Both the position numbers and the translations under genes were made by a program. A DNA stretch of 64,000 nucleotides, taken from positions 1 to 64,000 of the forward strand of contig CANRFB010000007.1 in NCBI GenBank assembly GCA_947629785.1. Direction: 5' to 3'. Under the pieces are notes generated by a model. The model worked only from the letters and a program-made list of their open reading frames with translations. It made no database searches and was not told the DNA's origin. Source of the stretch: an uncultured Clostridia bacterium. GTDB lineage: Bacteria; Bacillota; Clostridia; Oscillospirales; Ruminococcaceae. Below are positions 26,359 to 36,130 of this stretch, one piece after another. Positions within the stretch are counted from its first letter, which is position 1; each line of letters opens with the position of its first letter.

Positions 26359-29300
26359 TCAGGATATCCGCACCGTCTTTCCCAGTGCAAATGAATACAG
26401 ATACGCTTCCTTTACACGCTTGCCAAAGATCTTTGTCAGAGCCGCGGCGTACAGTTTTACTTGCAGATCGTACCTTTCCGCCAGCTCGTCGGGAGATCTG
26501 ACACGGTCGGTCTTATAGTCCACCAGAACTATCTCACCGTTTTCCTCAAACAAACAATCGGCTGTTCCCTGAAGCATACTATCATTATTATACTCCTTTA
26601 ATCTGCTGTCGTCAAGTGAAATGTCGGATTTTCTGACTAAAAATTTCTGTTCGCGGCGGATCATGCCTGAATTTTTCATGCGGGAATACAGTTCCGAAGC
26701 AAAGAATCCCGATATCTGCTCGATTTTCAGACTGTCAATTTCCTCGCTGCTCATAATTCCCGAATCCGCAAGCCGATGTGCTTCGCCGATAATATCCTGT
26801 TCCGCCTTGGAATAGTCCGCGTACTGCATGAACGTATGCGCTGCCGTTCCTCTTTCCGCGGCTGTCAGACCGCTTTCCTCGGAAAAGTCGGGGCGGCGCA
26901 GTATAAATTCTTCCTCCGGGCTGTTCTTGGCAACTTCCGTTACCGTCAGTTTAGCCGACTGAATTACCCTTTCGTCGTCATACTTAAAGGCAAAAAGCTT
27001 TTTAAGCGCTTCTACCTTTGAACTGTCCGCCTTTGCGTCCGTCTTTTCTGGAACGGTAACTTCCGCTCCTGTCGGTCTGAATACCCGCACATTTACCTTT
27101 CCGCTGCCGATGGTCATGTCCTTGTCCTTGGGCGTTTCATCGCCGTTGGAAATCTTTTCAATATCTCCAAGCCAGTTTACATCAGCTTTGAACAGAACTT
27201 CCGCTAACCATTCAAGCATTGAACCCGCATTTGCCTTTTCAGAAAGCTTTTTACCGGCATTTCCCGACAAACCGCCCGAAGTATTTCCTGCCGTACTGCC
27301 GGCTTCTTCATTTCCGTCGGGCATGGTAAAATTATCATATGCCGATCTGATTTTCTTTAAAACGCCGTCGTTTAACGGAACGGTTATGAAAAGCTGTTCC
27401 TTTGCCCTTGTCAGCGCAACATAAAGCAAACGCATTTCCTCGCTTATTGAATTTTTCCTGTTTATCTCGGAGATCATCAGCCGTGGGAATGAATTATAGA
27501 GCCGCAGTTTTTTCCTTTCCTGAATTTTCAGACCGATACCGTAATCGGCATTTATCTGAATACGTTTTTTCATATCGGTATCATTAAATTCCGAATAGGT
27601 CCCGCAAAGGAAAATGAAAGGATATTCCAGTCCTTTGGATTTATGTATCGTTTTTATGGAAACGGCATTTTCGCCTGCCGATACGGTAGAAGCCATACTC
27701 ATGTCGCTGCCGCGGCGGATCATATTATCCGCATAGCGTATAAATCCCGAAATTCCGCCGCCTGAATTTTTCTCATAGCTGTCCGCAATTTCAAGCAAAA
27801 GCCGCAGATTTGCTTTCTTGACATTTCCGTCCTTGTACGTCTGCACGGTGGAAAGCAGGTCCGTACTGTCGTAAATTGTTCTGATGAATCTTTCTAATTT
27901 CTGTGAAGCGGCGCAGTAACGCAGTTTTTCAAAAGTTTTCATAAATCTGTCAAGCTTGGCGTGCAGTTCGTCTGAAACGGTTATGCCCTCCGTTTCCCCT
28001 GCCATTATCGCCTTTATTTTGTTGAAAAATTTCTTCTCATCTTTTTTCACAAGGGAAATGACCGCCATGTCCTCTGCATTCAGCATGAACATCGGTGACA
28101 TAAGCGCCGCCGTAAGCTGAATATTCTGCATGGGATTGTCCACTACCGCAAGCATACTCATAAGCGCGGAAATTTCCCTTGAGCGCAGATACCCCTCCGG
28201 TTCTTCCGCGTGCGCTTTTATTCCCGCTGCTGCCAGAGCTTTTGAATACGCCTCGAAATTCTTCCTGCTCCTTGCCAGTATGCAAAAATCCCTTGGTTCG
28301 CACGGGCGTTCCGATTTTTTTTCGTAAACCTTTTTCACGCCAAGCATGGAACGTATTCTTTCCGCGGCAGCCGCGGCTTCAATTTCCGCAAGGCTTTTTT
28401 CTTCTGCGTCGCTGTCGGAAACTTCGTCTTTTGGGGAATTATCCGAGCCGGCTTTTTTTGCGGAAATTCCAGAAATTACTATTATTTCCGTATCTCTTTC
28501 GTCCTCGGGATATTTTGCTCCCTCAACCAATGCTTCGCCGGAAGTGTAGTCCACATCGCCGACTTTTTCGGTCATAAGATTTTCAAATACAAAATTTACA
28601 AAATCAATAACGCTCCTGCTGCTGCGGAAATTCTTATTCAGCAGAATTTTAACATTAGGCTTGTAATCACCGTTTTCCGAATAATCCTCGGCAATATTCA
28701 GAGCATTTTTGAAAAGCTGCGGGTTTGCCAGTCTGAAACGATATATGGACTGTTTCATGTCGCCCACCGTAAACAGATTGGTTCCGCCCCGTTCGGCAGT
28801 TCCGCCCTTGGAAAGCATTTTGAAGATCAGGTCCTGATTATTGTTTGCGTCCTGAAATTCATCTATCATCACCACTGCGTAATATTCGGAAAGTTCCTCC
28901 GCAAGCTTTGTTTTATAAATATTGCCTTGATCGTCCTTATCCGCAAGAAGCGTTACCGCAAACTGTTCCGCATCTGAAAATCCCAGAGCGTTTTTTTCAT
29001 TTTTCAGCGACCTTAATTCGGCGTCAAAACATCTTACCAGTTCAAACAGCGAATGAAGTATATTTGCGTGCTTTTTATAGTCGTCTTTTATCATATCGGA
29101 AGTAAAAATATTTTCGCTGAATTTTTTAAAATCCGTTTTGTAATTGTTCCGCCTGTCCATGATTTTTTTGCGTTTTTCTTTTATTTTCTCATCTGTTATC
29201 TTTTTTCTTTCAAAATCTGCAAACACCACGCTTTGAACAGCAAATTTCTTATCCCATGTACCGCTTGCGGAAATATTATTTATCAGGCTTTCAAACGTAT

Positions 29301-30054
29301 TTTTATCATTTTCCAAAGCGGCGGATCTTTCCCCCATAAGCTGATTATATTCATTCTGCAAAAGAATTGCTTTGTTTTTAAATTTTTCATATGCGCTTTT
29401 GACATATTCTTCGTACAAAGCGATAATTTTCGGGTCGTTCTCAGAAAATCCCGCGGCATAAAAATTTTCCCACTCATTCATTTTGTCGTCATAAAACGGT
29501 ATTGAAACCAGAAAATTATAAAGTTCAAGCAGAACTTCTTCAAGTTCCGAATCTCCCGCTTTCGTACCGCTGAAAAAGTCGCATAATTTTTTCATGGTTT
29601 TTGGCTTTTCGGCGTAGAACTTTTCAAAAGTGTTCGCCGCCGCATTCCGCCTGATAAGGGATTCCTCCTTGTCGTCCATTATCCTGAATCCCGCAGAAAC
29701 GTCAAGGGACTGAATATTTTCCCGTATCATATCAAAGCAAAAAGAGTGTATGGTGGAAATTTTCGCCGTCTGCAAAAGCGCCTGCTGACTGCAAAGCCAT
29801 TCGCTGTCGGGTTCATTTTCTATGCGTTTTGAAAGTGCTTCCGAAAGCCGCTGTTTCATCTGCAAAGCCGCGTCATTCGTGAACGTAACTACTACAAGCC
29901 TGTCGGCGGGAGTCTTGTTTTCCGTGTCCGAAATTATCCTTATAAGCCGCTCCACCAGCACGGAAGTTTTACCGCTTCCCGCCGCCGCCGAAACGATTAT
30001 TCCCGAACTGTCCGCATTTATGGCGCTGCTTTGTTCCTTGGTCCATTCACTCAT
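26359..30054 (-). CDS. addA: ATP-dependent helicase/nuclease subunit A (AddA)
   Basis: Processes double-strand ends for RecA-dependent recombination together with AddB. 1231 residues. Helicase motif Ia-I: SAAAGSGKTSVLVERLI near the N-terminus; motif II VVMIDEFQDANNNQ; motif III GDMKQSIYRFR; motif V SIKTIHKSKGLEYPFIF; motif VI LLYVALTRAKEQLFI. The C-terminal RecB-type nuclease has AAERGTAAHTFMQ, GTADCLFEENGEIVLVDYKT (D...DYK metal site) and YAAALTKIFGK. Starts 2 bases after addB ends. Confidence 0.97.
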   Translation of the reverse strand: MSEWTKEQSSAINADSSGIIVSAAAGSGKTSVLVERLIRIISDTENKTPADRLVVVTFTNDAALQMKQRLSEALSKRIENEPDSEWLCSQQALLQTAKISTIHSFCFDMIRENIQSLDVSAGFRIMDDKEESLIRRNAAANTFEKFYAEKPKTMKKLCDFFSGTKAGDSELEEVLLELYNFLVSIPFYDDKMNEWENFYAAGFSENDPKIIALYEEYVKSAYEKFKNKAILLQNEYNQLMGERSAALENDKNTFESLINNISASGTWDKKFAVQSVVFADFERKKITDEKIKEKRKKIMDRRNNYKTDFKKFSENIFTSDMIKDDYKKHANILHSLFELVRCFDAELRSLKNEKNALGFSDAEQFAVTLLADKDDQGNIYKTKLAEELSEYYAVVMIDEFQDANNNQDLIFKMLSKGGTAERGGTNLFTVGDMKQSIYRFRLANPQLFKNALNIAEDYSENGDYKPNVKILLNKNFRSSRSVIDFVNFVFENLMTEKVGDVDYTSGEALVEGAKYPEDERDTEIIVISGISAKKAGSDNSPKDEVSDSDAEEKSLAEIEAAAAAERIRSMLGVKKVYEKKSERPCEPRDFCILARSRKNFEAYSKALAAAGIKAHAEEPEGYLRSREISALMSMLAVVDNPMQNIQLTAALMSPMFMLNAEDMAVISLVKKDEKKFFNKIKAIMAGETEGITVSDELHAKLDRFMKTFEKLRYCAASQKLERFIRTIYDSTDLLSTVQTYKDGNVKKANLRLLLEIADSYEKNSGGGISGFIRYADNMIRRGSDMSMASTVSAGENAVSIKTIHKSKGLEYPFIFLCGTYSEFNDTDMKKRIQINADYGIGLKIQERKKLRLYNSFPRLMISEINRKNSISEEMRLLYVALTRAKEQLFITVPLNDGVLKKIRSAYDNFTMPDGNEEAGSTAGNTSGGLSGNAGKKLSEKANAGSMLEWLAEVLFKADVNWLGDIEKISNGDETPKDKDMTIGSGKVNVRVFRPTGAEVTVPEKTDAKADSSKVEALKKLFAFKYDDERVIQSAKLTVTEVAKNSPEEEFILRRPDFSEESGLTAAERGTAAHTFMQYADYSKAEQDIIGEAHRLADSGIMSSEEIDSLKIEQISGFFASELYSRMKNSGMIRREQKFLVRKSDISLDDSRLKEYNNDSMLQGTADCLFEENGEIVLVDYKTDRVRSPDELAERYDLQVKLYAAALTKIFGKRVKEAYLYSFALGKTVRIS

Positions 30055-30056
30055 AA

Positions 30057-33000
30057 TTATATCCCCTTTCCTTCCAGAACTTCGGAAATACGCTTTTCAT
30101 CGTCCGGACCGTATGTACGCACTTCCTGCGGCGGATATTTACCGCAAATCGAATAATAGTCGCAGTAATCACATGGAAGATAACTGTCCGGCGGCATAAG
30201 CGGGCTTGCTTCTATCTTACCGTTCAGTATATCCTCCGCCGTCTGTTTTATAAGCTTGTAGGAATATTTCCGAAGATTATCCATCTGCTTATCGGTAACA
30301 AGCGAGGACATTTTTTTGCTATATCCGCCTGTGGTTTTAGAGATCTTTACGGGGATAAATTTTCCCCCCACATCTTTTTCCATTGCCTCTATGACGTCTT
30401 TTTCTTCCAGAACAAAGCCGTTCATTTTATATGTGGTGCTGTAGATCTTTTCAATATCATTCTCGTCGGAATCCCTGTCAAGCTGGGACTTTGCGTCCTT
30501 TGCGGGCATATAAAGCACGCCCGCGGGGATATTTCCGTTATAAATTCCCTTATGGGTATTATCCGTAAGGGCAAACAGATACAGCAGCATCTGCATATTC
30601 ACCCCGTAAAGCAGATCGGTGAACTTAAACTCCTTTACGCCTGATTTATAGTCAATTACGCGGATATATTTCCTGTTGTTTTTTGAAAAAACATCTATCC
30701 TGTCCACCGTTCCCTCAAAATACACGTCTATCCCGTTCTGAGTGGTAAGTTTAAGCGGCGTTTCGCTGCCGTTTTTTGAGATGGTGTATTCAAATTTATC
30801 GGGTACAAATTCATTCTGCCTGAATTCTTCCGTCATGTGCATAAGAATATCCGTGACCGTCTGCGCAAGCTGCGAAAAGGTCATTTTATACCGCCGTGTT
30901 TTTCCGAAATCCCCGCCTATGGCGTCGCTCTGATAATAGGTTTTCAGGTTGGCTTTTACCTCTTTGAAAATATCACTGCGCTTCATGGAAATAAATTTCG
31001 ACTTCTTGTTTTTTTTCAGAAATTCACAAAGGCAGTAATGTATTGCCGTACCTCTTGAGGGACTGTCCATGTCCATTTTCCTTGTGGGATAAATGCCCAG
31101 ACCTTTTTTGCAGTAGTACATAAACGGGCATTTCTTGTAGTCCTCGAATCTTGACGCTGAAAAATATATCGGCTGTCCGAAAAGTTTCCTGCTTGTTTCC
31201 CGTGAAAGGCTATGCTCCGCGGAATTTTCCACATCGCGCAGATATTTTATTCTTGACGAATATTCGGGAATCTCATTCAGAACGGCAAGGAGGCTCGCAG
31301 AATCGCTGTCGCCGCTGCGGTAATTCTGAACATACTGATAATACGCCGCTTCGGGAGTCGAACAGAAAGAAAGCAGCCCGCGCTTTTCAAAATCGGAAAC
31401 AATGCTTTTTCCGAAAAATTTTTCCGCCTGATTTGCAATAACCGACGGGTAAAGTGCATTTCCCGAAACATCAGCGCGGGAATAGGATATATACAGCCTG
31501 TCCGAAGCCGCCGAAACCGCCGTGTACGCCGTGAAACGTTCCTCCGCCAGCATATCGCGGGAATTTCCCGAAATAACAGTTCCCGCCTGTTCAAGAACGA
31601 GCCTGTCCTTGTCGCTGAGAAGCCCCGATGATTTTGCCGCATACGGGAAAAGCCCCTCGTTTACGCCGATAAGGAAAACAGCTTTTACGTTTGAAAGCCT
31701 TGCGGTATGCGCCGCCGAAAATCTCACGCAGTCCAGCGTCTGCGGCGGCGAGGAAAGTTTCAGCCTTTCCACCGACGAGGAAAACAATCCCGAAAAATCC
31801 GAAATCGACATTTTCACATCGCCCATAGCCTTGTTAAGAGTTTCCAGAAGAACGCAAAGCATATCCCAGAGCTGCTTTAGCTCCCTTACGGCTGTTAAAG
31901 CGGCGCTGTCGGCAGTATTGCAGCCGTTGTAAATTTCCGTAATATGTTCCGCGGCTTCCGTTTTATCAAGGAAATCCGTGACCGCGCGGCAGATAGTCTT
32001 TCCGTCCGCGTCCTTGCAGGCGCTGCGAAGTTCCGCTATCGGAGAAGTAACTTTCTGCCTTACGGCTTCCGCGTCAACTTTCAGAACTTTGTCCTCGGGA
32101 AAATTCTCGTTCCACATCGCCCCGTCAACGTTCCACTTGTAACAGTAATCCTCCGCCGCGGAAATTTCATCGTCCGTAAGCCCCAACATTCCCGTTTTCA
32201 TATAGCGGAGCCAGTCCTCCGTTGACGATTTTTCGGAAGAAGCAAGTTTCAGCGCCGTTTTGATAAAAATAAACAGGGATTTATGCGCCGCGGTAAAGCT
32301 TTCATCGGTGTAAAACGGTATTCCGTATCGCTCGAAACCGCTTTCCATTACCGAAGAATATGTTTCTTTCTGACGGGCGATAACGGCTATGTCCTTATAC
32401 TTGAAATTTTCCTCCATTACAAGCCGCCGTATTTCCGAACAGACAAAATCCCCCTCCCCGTAAATATCCTGCGAGTTGTAAATACTTATCGCTTTACACT
32501 CGCCCTCATATTTACAGTTGACATTTCTGAGAACATTCCCGCTGAAAAATGCTATTTCGGGCGCGTTGAAACGCTTCTGTTCCGTAAGCATATCCACCGT
32601 AAATTCAACGCCCATGCTTTCCGCCGTGTTTTTCAGCCTGTAAAACGTCTTGTTTACCGCTTCAAACAGTGAATCGAACTTTCCCGAAATTTCCTCCGAA
32701 GCAACGCAGACCGTAAGTTCACCGTCATTCATTATTGCCCTTAACATATCGTATTCATCGGCGGTGAAACTTTTAAACGCGTCTACAAACACGGTTTTCC
32801 CCTTGAAATAACCGCTCCGCACGGCTTTTTCCGCCGCCTCGGAAATATCGCTTTCGCCGTCCTTGTAGCCTTTTTCCGCAAGCCGCCTTGTATATTCGGC
32901 ATAAATAAGCGCAATATCGGTGAATTTGTCCTTTACGCTGTCGTCGGCGCGTTCGGCACAGCTTAAAAACTGCCCGGGAGTTATTCCGCTGACCGTAAAA

Positions 33001-33380
33001 TCCTTTACTATGTCAAGACAGCTGTCAACAAAAGAAAGCTGCGCCGCCTGCCTGTTGTAGAAACAGAATTTCTCATTTTTCAGAATATCCGACACCGTCT
33101 GAAACATCATTACATTCTTTACAATATCATCGGCATATCTGCCCTTTGCCCCGCCGTTTTGAATGAATATCTCCTTTGCAAGCTTTGTAAAGGACATTGT
33201 ATTTACACGGTTGAAAAGTTCCGCTCCCATGTGGTCGTAAAGGTCTTTTTCAAACTCAAATGAAAACTGGTCGGGAATTATTGCCGTAACATCTTTGTTT
33301 TCATCAGCCGCAATTTTTATGCGTTTCATCATCTCGCAGGTCTTTCCGGAACCCGCGCCGCCGGCGATAACATTTACCAT
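30057..33380 (-). CDS. addB: ATP-dependent helicase/nuclease subunit B (AddB)
   Basis: Partner of AddA, providing the second nuclease and Chi recognition. 1107 residues: an N-terminal Walker A (AGGAGSGKTCEMMKRI), a degenerate helicase core, and a C-terminal nuclease with RVIDYKSG and the four cysteines that hold an iron-sulfur cluster, first Cys in YKKCPFMYYCKKGLG and the last three in CDYCDYYSICGKY. Follows the aag gene by 3 bases. Confidence 0.96.
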   Translation of the reverse strand: MVNVIAGGAGSGKTCEMMKRIKIAADENKDVTAIIPDQFSFEFEKDLYDHMGAELFNRVNTMSFTKLAKEIFIQNGGAKGRYADDIVKNVMMFQTVSDILKNEKFCFYNRQAAQLSFVDSCLDIVKDFTVSGITPGQFLSCAERADDSVKDKFTDIALIYAEYTRRLAEKGYKDGESDISEAAEKAVRSGYFKGKTVFVDAFKSFTADEYDMLRAIMNDGELTVCVASEEISGKFDSLFEAVNKTFYRLKNTAESMGVEFTVDMLTEQKRFNAPEIAFFSGNVLRNVNCKYEGECKAISIYNSQDIYGEGDFVCSEIRRLVMEENFKYKDIAVIARQKETYSSVMESGFERYGIPFYTDESFTAAHKSLFIFIKTALKLASSEKSSTEDWLRYMKTGMLGLTDDEISAAEDYCYKWNVDGAMWNENFPEDKVLKVDAEAVRQKVTSPIAELRSACKDADGKTICRAVTDFLDKTEAAEHITEIYNGCNTADSAALTAVRELKQLWDMLCVLLETLNKAMGDVKMSISDFSGLFSSSVERLKLSSPPQTLDCVRFSAAHTARLSNVKAVFLIGVNEGLFPYAAKSSGLLSDKDRLVLEQAGTVISGNSRDMLAEERFTAYTAVSAASDRLYISYSRADVSGNALYPSVIANQAEKFFGKSIVSDFEKRGLLSFCSTPEAAYYQYVQNYRSGDSDSASLLAVLNEIPEYSSRIKYLRDVENSAEHSLSRETSRKLFGQPIYFSASRFEDYKKCPFMYYCKKGLGIYPTRKMDMDSPSRGTAIHYCLCEFLKKNKKSKFISMKRSDIFKEVKANLKTYYQSDAIGGDFGKTRRYKMTFSQLAQTVTDILMHMTEEFRQNEFVPDKFEYTISKNGSETPLKLTTQNGIDVYFEGTVDRIDVFSKNNRKYIRVIDYKSGVKEFKFTDLLYGVNMQMLLYLFALTDNTHKGIYNGNIPAGVLYMPAKDAKSQLDRDSDENDIEKIYSTTYKMNGFVLEEKDVIEAMEKDVGGKFIPVKISKTTGGYSKKMSSLVTDKQMDNLRKYSYKLIKQTAEDILNGKIEASPLMPPDSYLPCDYCDYYSICGKYPPQEVRTYGPDDEKRISEVLEGKGI

Positions 33381-33383
33381 AAG

Positions 33384-33911
33384 CTACTTCCTTTCCGATT
33401 TGTCTGCAAATCTCCAATTAATATCCCTGTAATACGGAGTGGCGTAATTTATCCCCACCCGCGGCAGAGTTATTATTTCGGGACGATAACCGTCGTCACG
33501 GATACATATCCGCGGATTCCCGAAAAGCGGCTGACCGTTGAAACTTCTGTCAACGCCCAGTGCCTTTGTAAGCTTTCCCGGACCGTCATAAATTTTACAG
33601 GCGCGGAACAAAACAGCCTGCGGCATTTCTTCCTCGCCTGTAACTACATTCATAAGGCTGTGCATACCGTAACAAAGATAAACATAAAGGTAGCCTGCCT
33701 TACCGTATAAAATCTCCGTTCTTGCCGTTCTGCCCTTGCTTGCATGGCAAGCGGTGTCTTCTTCACCGCGGTAAGCCTCCGTTTCGGTTATGCGGAGCGT
33801 GATCTTATTCCCACTGTCGTCGGTGCGGACAATAAGCTTTCCCACAAGTTCGGGAGCGACTTCAAGACAATCCCTGCAAAAGAACTTCCTTGGAAGTATC
33901 TTACTTTTCAT
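33384..33911 (-). CDS. DNA-3-methyladenine glycosylase (AAG/MPG family)
   Basis: Removes alkylated and deaminated purines. 175 residues from ATG 33911 (AGGGGG ribosome site; overlaps the kinase stop by 11 bases). Family landmarks: RKFFCRDCLEVAPELVGKL, ITETEAYRGEEDTACHA with the catalytic Glu, RTEILYGKAGYLYVYLCYGM, and GPGKLTKALGVDRSFNG. Lies between the sensor kinase and addB, so a repair gene next to repair genes. Confidence 0.95.
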   Translation of the reverse strand: MKSKILPRKFFCRDCLEVAPELVGKLIVRTDDSGNKITLRITETEAYRGEEDTACHASKGRTARTEILYGKAGYLYVYLCYGMHSLMNVVTGEEEMPQAVLFRACKIYDGPGKLTKALGVDRSFNGQPLFGNPRICIRDDGYRPEIITLPRVGINYATPYYRDINWRFADKSERK

Positions 33912-36129
33912 CCGGATTCCCCCTGCCGTCGGAAATATATTCTCCCATCTTTTCAAATACTGCGTTTATATCAAGCGGTTTTGAAAGATGTGCGTTCATT
34001 CCCGCCGCCTTGCTGCGTTCCTCGTCCTCCGCAAAGGCATTTGCGGTCATGGCAAATATAGGAATGGTCTTTGCGTCAGGGCGTTCCATTTCACGTATTT
34101 TCATGGACGCGCCGCAGCCGTCCAGATTGGGCATCTGGATATCCATAAGGATAAGGTCGTAATATCCTACAGCGGAATTTTCAAACATCTCGACCGCTTT
34201 GAAACCGTCCACCGCTTCTTCTATAATTGCGCCTGTTGACGCTCCCAGAAGTTCCCTTGCAATTTCGCGGTTAAGCTCGTTATCTTCCGCAAGAAGTATG
34301 TGTTTTCCGTGGAAATCATATTTCCGGATCCCGTCCGCGGAACTGCCTTTGTCATAGGCTTTCCATGTGGTTTTAGCAGTATTTTCGGTCTTTCCGAAAG
34401 GAAGCATTACGGAAAATGTACTTCCCTTCTGATAAATGCTGGAAACCGAAACGCTTCCGCCCATAAGCTCGGAAAAACGCTTCACAATGGAAAGTCCCAG
34501 ACCCGTTCCGCCGTACTTGTGAGCCGTTCCCGAATTTTCCTGTTCAAAAGACTCGAATATCTTCCCGAAATTCTCCTCTTTTATGCCGATTCCCGTATCG
34601 GTTATGTCAAACCTGAACCATATTCTGTCGGCTTCGTGTCCGCATTCGCTTACGGAAAATGTAATATTTCCGCCTGCCGATGTGAATTTCAAGGCGTTTG
34701 AAATAAGGTTTGAAAGTATCTGGTTCAGCCTCAGCGAATCGCCTACCAGCGGGCTGTACAATTTGCCGTTGATAGTGGTCTCAAAGGAAATTTTCTTTGT
34801 TTCCGCCTGTATCTGAAAGATATTGTCAAGATTTTCTATAAGCTGTTCAAACTCAAAAGGTTCGCTGCGTATCTCCATTTTGCCGCTTTCGATCTTGGTC
34901 ATATCAAGAACATCATTTATCAGCGCAAGCAGATGTTTTGAGGAAAGCTCGACTTTTTTCAGGCAATCCTCAACTTTTGCAGGCTCGTTGATGTGCTGTT
35001 TTGCAATAGTGCTCATGCCGATGATCCCGTTCATCGGCGTGCGTATCTCATGGCTCATTCTGCTTAGGAATTCGCTCTTTGCCGCGCTTGCGTACTCCGC
35101 TTTTTCGCGGGCGGCGCGGGCTTCCTCATTTGCCGAAGCAAGTTCGCGGGCGTGCCTGCGCATATTTGAAAGCGTCACCGCAAACAAAGTTCCTATCAGT
35201 ACAAGGACTACTATCAGCGTGGAAATGGCATTCTTGTTGAGCCGCCATATAAGCTTGTTTACACTGAGGTCAACGGCGTCATAGGAAGTTCCTATCATCA
35301 TATACCATTCCGTGTCCTTTAAAGGTGCATAGTACACACACTGTAAGCCCTCGCTGTTGCGGTAGATGGTCATTCCCGATTTTTCTTCGGAAATATCCTC
35401 TTCCACCTGCTCTGCGGAATACCCGTCCTCAAACTGCGCATAACGTTCCATCATGGAAAACATATTCGTGCCGTACGGAAGCGTGGTATCTGCCGAATTG
35501 TATATTACCATGCTGCCCTGCTTGGTTATAATGCTTGCATATGTCTTTCCGCCGCTTCTGCTGAGGGCAAGCTGATCCGAAAAATCATCGCTGGAAAATC
35601 CCGCTATCGCGCCGATAAAAGTTTTATCCCCGAAACTTACAGGCTCGGTGAGAGTGCCTATAACTATCATATTTTCGCCGAAAAAAGTCTCGTCATAAGA
35701 GATCTGGTCGGAATTTCCGTCCAGAAGTTCCGCAAGAAAGCTCAATTTTGTAACGGCGGAATACGCCCCGTCCTTGCTGTAATAAATGCCGTTCTCATCA
35801 ATAAACGCCATAAAATCAAAGCCGTTGTATTCTTCCATTCTGATGAAATAATCCGCCAGCGAATCGCTGTCTTTAAGGTCTTTATCCGAAACGCAGTCCG
35901 CGGCGGTCCTGAGATTTGCAAAACGCGCGGAAAGCCCCGTGTCGAAATGACTTGCGGTCTGTTCCATCATTTCCCGAAGATACACGCTGTTAAGACTTGC
36001 AACAAAATCCGCCGTAATTCCCCTTGCCGAAAATATCAGCCATACAAAACAAAGCAGACATACCGCTATGATCACACTTGTAAGCAGGATCATAAAACGC
36101 TTTGATCTTCTTTTTACAGGTCGATCCAT
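33901..36129 (-). CDS. Hybrid sensor histidine kinase/response regulator with Cache-type sensor
   Basis: 742 residues. Two transmembrane segments (about 12-34 and 300-322) enclose a ~260-residue extracytoplasmic domain of Cache type (DFMAFIDENGIYYSKDG, MVIYNSADTTLPYGTNMF, YYAPLKDTEWYMMIG). Next come the HisKA box FLSRMSHEIRTPMNGIIGM with His360, the HATPase N, G1 and G2 boxes (NLISNALKFTSAGG, DTGIGIKEE, GTGLGLSIVK), and a C-terminal receiver domain with LMDIQMPNLDG (phospho-acceptor Asp663). No DNA-binding output domain is present, so the phosphate must pass to another protein or act on the kinase. It starts 1 base after the SBP-nucleotidase fusion, which is likely its ligand partner. Confidence 0.93.
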   Translation of the reverse strand: MDRPVKRRSKRFMILLTSVIIAVCLLCFVWLIFSARGITADFVASLNSVYLREMMEQTASHFDTGLSARFANLRTAADCVSDKDLKDSDSLADYFIRMEEYNGFDFMAFIDENGIYYSKDGAYSAVTKLSFLAELLDGNSDQISYDETFFGENMIVIGTLTEPVSFGDKTFIGAIAGFSSDDFSDQLALSRSGGKTYASIITKQGSMVIYNSADTTLPYGTNMFSMMERYAQFEDGYSAEQVEEDISEEKSGMTIYRNSEGLQCVYYAPLKDTEWYMMIGTSYDAVDLSVNKLIWRLNKNAISTLIVVLVLIGTLFAVTLSNMRRHARELASANEEARAAREKAEYASAAKSEFLSRMSHEIRTPMNGIIGMSTIAKQHINEPAKVEDCLKKVELSSKHLLALINDVLDMTKIESGKMEIRSEPFEFEQLIENLDNIFQIQAETKKISFETTINGKLYSPLVGDSLRLNQILSNLISNALKFTSAGGNITFSVSECGHEADRIWFRFDITDTGIGIKEENFGKIFESFEQENSGTAHKYGGTGLGLSIVKRFSELMGGSVSVSSIYQKGSTFSVMLPFGKTENTAKTTWKAYDKGSSADGIRKYDFHGKHILLAEDNELNREIARELLGASTGAIIEEAVDGFKAVEMFENSAVGYYDLILMDIQMPNLDGCGASMKIREMERPDAKTIPIFAMTANAFAEDEERSKAAGMNAHLSKPLDINAVFEKMGEYISDGRGNPDEK

Positions 36130-36130
36130 A

